DNA of 64,000 bases, from NCBI RefSeq assembly GCF_902148855.1, contig NC_043961.1, positions 9,314,692-9,378,691 of the forward strand, given 5' to 3'. Below are positions 49,170 to 64,000 of the stretch, piece by piece. This DNA is from Sphaeramia orbicularis (taxonomy: Eukaryota; Chordata; Actinopteri; Kurtiformes; Apogonidae). Below the pieces are notes generated by a model. That model was not told the DNA's origin. It did no database searches and saw nothing but the letters and a program-made list of their open reading frames with translations. The translations under genes were made by a program, and so were the position numbers. Positions within the stretch are counted from its first letter, which is position 1, and every line of letters starts with the position of its first letter.

Positions 49170-50345
49170 CACGGCAGGTTATTTCAATAGCACATTTATA
49201 GCAATTCAAAGTGCTTTACATAAAACATAAAAGCATTACAGGAGGGAAAGCAATAAAAAGTATAGGCATTAAAATAAATAAATAAAAAATAACAACAAAT
49301 AAACAGATAAAACAGATAAATGAGAATAACTGAGTTTATTTTGTCCATTGGATGGTTAACATATAAAAATTTTAGATGAATATTCTTCATAGATTTGATG
49401 CGCAGTATTAATTAGATAAAGGGTGCCAAACATACGACCTGTGGGCCAGAACTGGCCCCCCAAACACTCTAATCCGGTCTGCAGGATGAAGTGGAGAGAT
49501 TAAAAAATTACACTGAACATATAACAATCCAGTCCACCAATCCACTTTATTTATAGCACATTTAAACAACAAGAACGTCTCCAAAGTGCTGCACATCAGA
49601 CAAACAATAAAACAATTAAGAAATACTAAAAACAATAAATAAATACATAAAATTACAGGAATGCTCTAAATAGCACAAAATCAAATAGTTAAAAAGTAAG
49701 AAAATCAATAAAAGTAAACAAACAAATAAATAACAGACACAGAGGACCACACAACTCACGCAGAATTAAAAGCCAGAGAATAAAAGTGGGTCTTAAGACA
49801 AGACTTAAAACACTCCACTGTGAGGTCACCTGCAGCTCAATATGATGTAAAACAGGATGGGAGTGGTCAAATAATAACACTATTACTTGTAAATGATGAC
49901 ACCTACAATACCTTTTTTGTTATAGTGAAAAAAAGAAAAATTACATGATGAAATTGTTTACATTTACAAACTATCCTTTAAAAAACCTGAATAATCTAAG
50001 ACCATGAACAACTTAATATTTCTTGAGAAAAATAATGGAAATTTTAAAACTATTCTGCGACATAATCTTGTTAAAATCTCACTTTTTTTGCACAAAAACA
50101 ACAACAACAAAAAAAGTGCAGTTGTATTAGTAAATTCCACTTTTTCTTCTTCATAAATTTCAGGTTGCTTATGGTTGTTCCGGTTATTCACATTTTTATA
50201 ATATATCTGAACTTTTTTCACACTAAAAGAGGAAACTTTGGATTATTATTTATAGGTTATTATGTTGTTATTTTACTAGTCCGGCTCTCTTTAGATCAAA
50301 TTGGGCTGAATGTGGAACCTGAACTAAAATGACTTTGACACCTCT
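49170..50345. mobile_element. LINE tails and an old hAT-like MITE
   Basis: 49170-49260 and 49530-49620 are antisense retroposon tails (AGCACATTTATAGCAATTC, CAAAGTGCTTTACAT). 49420-50345 shows the MITE family ends (GGGTGCCAAACATACGACCTG, ACTTTGACACCTCTG) with the second tail inside it. Confidence 0.5.
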
Positions 50346-53140
50346 GAATTAGATAATGAAACTAAGGCGTATTTTGTTAAATATTTAAAAAGACATGCTG
50401 CTGATTTGAGCTGTATTTCTCCAGTAAATGCATCTAATTTACATTTTACTCCAAGTATTTTCTTGATAAATCCAATAATATACATATGTTAAAACCAATT
50501 AGAATAGTTCCCTATAAAAGCAAAACAAAGGCTATCAAACAGTAAAACAGATTTTTTTTAAATTGCTGTAACATCATTATTTAAATGTTTCATCTAATAA
50601 ATGGATATTTGTTTGTTGTTTTGGTAGTTCAGACAATCAGCATTTAGGGTACAAAAAAAAAATCAAAAATGAAATGAACAGCTGAAGGACACCTCACTCA
50701 TCAAACTATGCAATTTTTATTTACTTATTTTTTCATTTAACAGGAAAGGTGGTTGGTTTATGATTTGGTAGAAAATCTTAGACTAAAACATAAAAAACTG
50801 ACTTTATATTGTGCACAGGATTGTGGATATAAATTGTAAATTGCTGCCCCCCCCCCCCTCAATTATTTTATTTACCTTTATTTAACCATTTCTATAGAAA
50901 TACATCAGTTGTTTTCCTCAAATTTTACAGTCTGTATCAATTTAAATAAATCCATTAAAGAGATAGTGTAGCAGGTTTTGATTCCAACAAATACATGAAA
51001 ATAAAATAAAACAAAATTAAATTAAATAAGATAAAATTAATTAAAATAGAATGAAATAAAATAAGATAAAATCAAATCAAATCAAATCAAATCAAATAAC
51101 ATCTGTTGCAGTAATCCTTGATCCGTGCCACTCTGTGTGTCTTTACGTCACATGTGTCTTAAGCCTCACAAACATCAGTTCTCAGGTGGATTCCTAAAGC
51201 TCTTACAGTGTGTAAACCATTACAGACAAATGTCTTACAGGAATTAAATGACAGGAAGGTCAATGTGTTAGTCTGAGCTCCACTGACCTGTTGAACCTGC
51301 AATTACATGATTCCACTAAACCTAAAGGAGGATGAAACTGTTACGAAGCAAGTAACTGATGCAATGGGACAAACAGTATAAGAGGCATGTTCTTTATTTT
51401 GTATTTGACACGTAGCTGCATTAGTTGAAACAGTGGTTACAAATGTCTGCTTTTTTTAGGGTGATTTAATTATTTAGTTAAACAATATCAACATTAAAAA
51501 AAATAATATCACAGGTTTACAGTCTGTGATAAAATACTGACAATGAAATATAATAAAGTCATCAGATATGATCTAATCCACTACACATGTAACATTTAAA
51601 ATGAAAAACAAGAGGGACACTGAGAATGAATTTACACTAAATGTGGCATGATGGATTCTACAATAAGCTACATTCAATCTGATATTGATTCATCACTTCT
51701 CAACTTTCCAGATCAGAGTTCATTTTTCGTTGTGGCTTCTTCACTCCTTCCCTTTAACTTTTCCAACAAATACTAAAATAATGTCATTTTATATAATACA
51801 TACCAGATTTGATCATGTTTATTTCAGTTATTGGCATATATTTTTGTGCATGTTAATTGATTACAGCATTTAACTTGATCATAGTGTCCTTGTGGGATAT
51901 CAAGAGCACAGTAAAAGGTAAAAAAAGGATGCACAAATAATGGTATGCAAAAAATATGTGTGAGATGTTAATGTCTTCCTTTTGGTATAGTACCTACTGT
52001 ATGTGTTAAATGAAATAAAGTTGAACAGTACTGATATAATATAAGTGGCATCTGTGTCATCAGCATTTCATTATATAATAAAAAAACAAACTCTTGCACA
52101 TTATGAAATGCATTGTGGAAGTGAATGCATACAGTTTTTCCTTCCAGCCACAGTAAGTTATTTAGAACACACGAAAAATATTACATCCCAAACCTCCACT
52201 CCTATTCTGACTTACTGTACATAATATCAGAAATGTCTGCCATCTAGTGGCACCATGGTGCATTACAAAAGAAGAGAACGCTTTTTTATGGATGTGGAAG
52301 TCAAGAATTGCGCCTTGAATGTCCTGCCAATAACCTGTGTCTCTGCCATGAGAACATCTGAAACAAATGAAAAACTTGAATTAGTCACAAGGAGATAAAA
52401 TATACAAAATAAACAGACCAAATGGAAAGACATGTACCATAGAATTTTAACGAACTGTGAATAAATGAGTGGGAAATATGTATGGTGCTTAAGAAACTTA
52501 AATGAGTAGCATATGGAAGTTGATGCACATAAAACACAACATATGGAAATCCAGAATAAAATATATGTTAGAAAATATATCAGTGATACACGTTTGTGTT
52601 CATTATTGTTGTTACTTGTGTCTTAATAAACATACCAAATATTAAAAATATTAAACGATTTTTATTTTACGGCATTTCTCTTATAGGCTGATTCACACAT
52701 CTATCCTATTCTGCAGATTGGCGAAACTAGTTTTAAAAAATATTTCAGGAAAGCGGTTTGTATCTGCGCAATCAAATCTCTCCCAAGGGACAGAAGTTTA
52801 TACATTTTCCAGATGTGAACTTCTTAGAGCATATACTGTTGTACATTAAACTGAATTTAGTAACTCTGACGTGACCATAAAAAGCCTCAAAAATACAACT
52901 CTGCCTATGCTGAATATATGGACAACCTCACTGTATATTTATTACAATTTATTATTTTCCGACTAAGTTATGTGCGCAGTTGGGGCTCTTGTGTCAGTAG
53001 AGGCGCGCTCATGGTATATGTGGGCGTGGCACTTTTATTTCTGTGAGCACTAAATCTGTAAATTACTGTTGCTGCACTATTATTTTCTACATGTTGTAAT
53101 ATCTAAGTAGGTTTGGGCCGAGATAAAGTTAGCTTCCCCT
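50346..53140. other. Intergenic DNA between opn1sw2 and hcfc1
   Basis: AT-rich with no exon recognised. It has a C run at 50848-50857, an AAATC pentamer run at about 51070-51098 and a candidate CTCF site at 52237. Confidence 0.5.
52237..52253 (-). promoter_or_regulatory. Candidate CTCF site (minus orientation)
   Basis: CTGCCATCTAGTGGCAC, on the minus strand GTGCCACTAGATGGCAG, fits the CTCF core very well. It lies between the tissue-specific opsin and the housekeeping hcfc1 gene, a place where an insulator would make sense. Confidence 0.5.
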
Positions 53141-53149
53141 TAAAATGCT

Positions 53150-54723
53150 GAAATAAAGAGGTTCCTGTACGGATGTCGCCATCTTTAGTAAGGGACAATA
53201 AGCCCCGCGATATAAGACAACTTGTTGTAAATTGCAAAAACTCATCAAATGTTTACTTTGCAGCGATTCCAACAGTTTTTTGAAGCACTTCACTGAGCAC
53301 GGTATGTTTCACCGATTTTCCGAGGCATATAACAAAAAAATACATATGCGATAAGATCCGAAATGGTCAGCGAGCGGGTCTGTGCCGCCATGTTTACTTT
53401 GGGTGACGCCAGCTCTCTTCCATTTTCCTCCGCCTCTGGTTGTCAAGAAGATGGCAGCTTCCAGGCAGGCATGAGAGGAAATACTTCTTCACAAATCGAA
53501 TGAATTTGGATTATTGCCGCGAGATAAGACCACCTATCAGTGTTTTTGCAATCACTGCATCGAAATAAGTAAGTGCAATTCTAAATAATTACGCCTTTTG
53601 GGGGTTGTCATGTTTTGTTGTGGCAAGCCGCCCGGCCATTTTTCTTGTGGGATCTATAGAAGTAGGCCGATTGTCGAAAAGATGGCTGCTTCCAGAGACG
53701 GCATGAAACATAATAACACTTTGTTTATGCAGTTAAACTCTGTTTAGCTACGATTTCGGAGTGTTGTTGCAATTGCTTTTGTGTCAGGTAAATTATGCAT
53801 ACCAAAATACCATGAAAGTACATTGCATTTAATTGTAAAATTAGGCGACGCTTTGACAGATGTCAACGTATTGCTAACGCTGTTAGCATCGGCAAATTAG
53901 GTTGAGCAAGTAGCAGCTAGTGCTAACGGAATGTAGCTAATGTTTGAAGCTATAAATACAGCGACGGTGTCCAAAACGCATATTTTAGTATTTCATTCGA
54001 TGGGAGTTTATGAAGGCGCTTTTGGCAAAACGTGCAATTGTCAAAGTATGATTTAAACATTTTTCTAACAGTAATATTCGCTGTAAAGGGATTGCAAAGA
54101 TTGGCTAGCTTGCTAGCTACAATATGGCGACTCCCAGAGAGGCATGAAATAGCCGACTCTTGCTAACGGTTTAAACTGTGGATGAAGTATGTATTACAAC
54201 GGTGTATATGTCCGGTTTGCTGACTCGGTGATAATGCTTTGAATTTGCTTTCATTGTTACGCGTTATTTTGCTAATGTAGTTAGTAGTCTTTTGAGTATT
54301 TTTCTTGTTCATTCGCTTCCGCCATTTTTCAGACTGGCAGTAGCGTTAGCGGGGGTTTGTTTGGCTGCAAGATGGCTGCTTCCATAGATTGAAATTCAAT
54401 GGTTAGAAACAACTAAAACAAAACTTGCATGCCGGATAGATTTCATTTTATTTCCTAGAACAACATAACGCATCAGTTGCTTTACAAGGGGCCAGCAATT
54501 GCTTGAAAGCTTTATTCACTTTCATGTGTCGGAGTGTATGTATTTATTAAGCGAAGCTAATTGCTAACAGTTAAGCTTCTCAGCTGCAATGACCGCACCA
54601 ACTGCTTTTCAACTTAACTGCAGTCCCAAGTCAGAGGCTGCTCTTATGTTTCTGCCGTCGAAATGCCACGATCGCTTAAGCAGCTCAGACAAATGATGTT
54701 TATTATTCCCTTCGACAGAAGTC
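53150..54723 (+). promoter_or_regulatory. hcfc1 promoter and 5' UTR with repeated YY1-type sites
   Basis: AAGATGGC-type YY1 motifs occur at 53448, 53679 and 54369, with a variant AATATGGCGAC at 54121. Each is followed by a similar CTTCCAGAGAGGCATGAAA phrase. Further inverted GCCAT motifs occur near 53179, 53388 and 54322. The neighbouring sequence of the copies is also alike, suggesting an old tandem duplication. There is no TATA box. Confidence 0.45.
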
Positions 54724-63724
<9,001 letters not shown>

Positions 63725-64000
63725 GTAAGAGTAGTACTGTTACAGACACACCTTCACTGGTTTACAGGTTTTTTTTGTTGCCTTTTTAGATGTGATTTGG
63801 GAAGTTTACAACTCAATATTAACAAAAAGCACCCGGAGATCCTTCAGTTCAATTATTATTACGGATTTATTGATTCTGAAATATCAAATATTCTCTGCGG
63901 TTGCCTTTCAGTGACCTTAATTTCTTTTGCTAAAACTCAGCTCATAGTGTGGCTATTGATCTGTTTCATTCCACTCTCATAACACACAAAATACTTAAGT

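Overview
This window looks like teleost fish DNA, probably from a percomorph. The main reasons are a cone opsin of the SWS2 (blue) class placed head to head with an HCFC1 gene, short introns, many hAT- and mariner-like MITEs, fish-type LINE 3' tails, long microsatellites and several minisatellites. I could assign seven protein-coding loci by translating across splice sites.

Layout: bases 129-325 are the last two coding exons of an hcfc1-like gene (+). A Rab7-like small GTPase (-, 2655-6539) converges on it. Repeat-rich DNA with no recognised gene follows (6.5-19.6 kb), including a candidate GATA-site enhancer near 12.97 kb. A 29-bp minisatellite (19.58-20.54 kb) lies just upstream of gata1 (+, 20654-27029). 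A second 29-bp minisatellite (28.35-28.79 kb) and MITEs and satellite DNA fill 27.4-36 kb. Next are bcl2l1 (-, 36063-37349), an adnp-like gene (-, 41635-44400), a 13-base assembly gap in a TA repeat (45391-45403), the SWS2 cone opsin (-, 46845-48383), 6.3 kb of non-coding DNA and a full-type hcfc1 (+, 54724 to beyond 64000). The hcfc1 piece carries the Kelch repeats and six proteolytic PRO repeats.

Two points affect how the window should be read. First, gata1, bcl2l1, adnp, opn1sw2 and hcfc1 are each broken by 1-2 base indels, while the residues on both sides, the splice sites and the exon lengths stay conserved. The indels are densest in the 8 kb before the gap. I read this mainly as uncorrected assembly error, though recent decay of some loci is not excluded. 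Second, an hcfc1 tail opens the window and an hcfc1 head closes it. That implies a local duplication, two old paralogues side by side, or a misjoin.

The genes do not form a functional pathway. gata1 is an erythroid transcription factor, bcl2l1 an apoptosis inhibitor that in mammals is a GATA1 target, opn1sw2 a cone pigment, and hcfc1 and adnp chromatin regulators. I found no new multi-gene system. The most unusual items are the Rab with a replaced catalytic glutamine, the paired hcfc1 pieces, and minisatellites that can be traced to transposon sequence.
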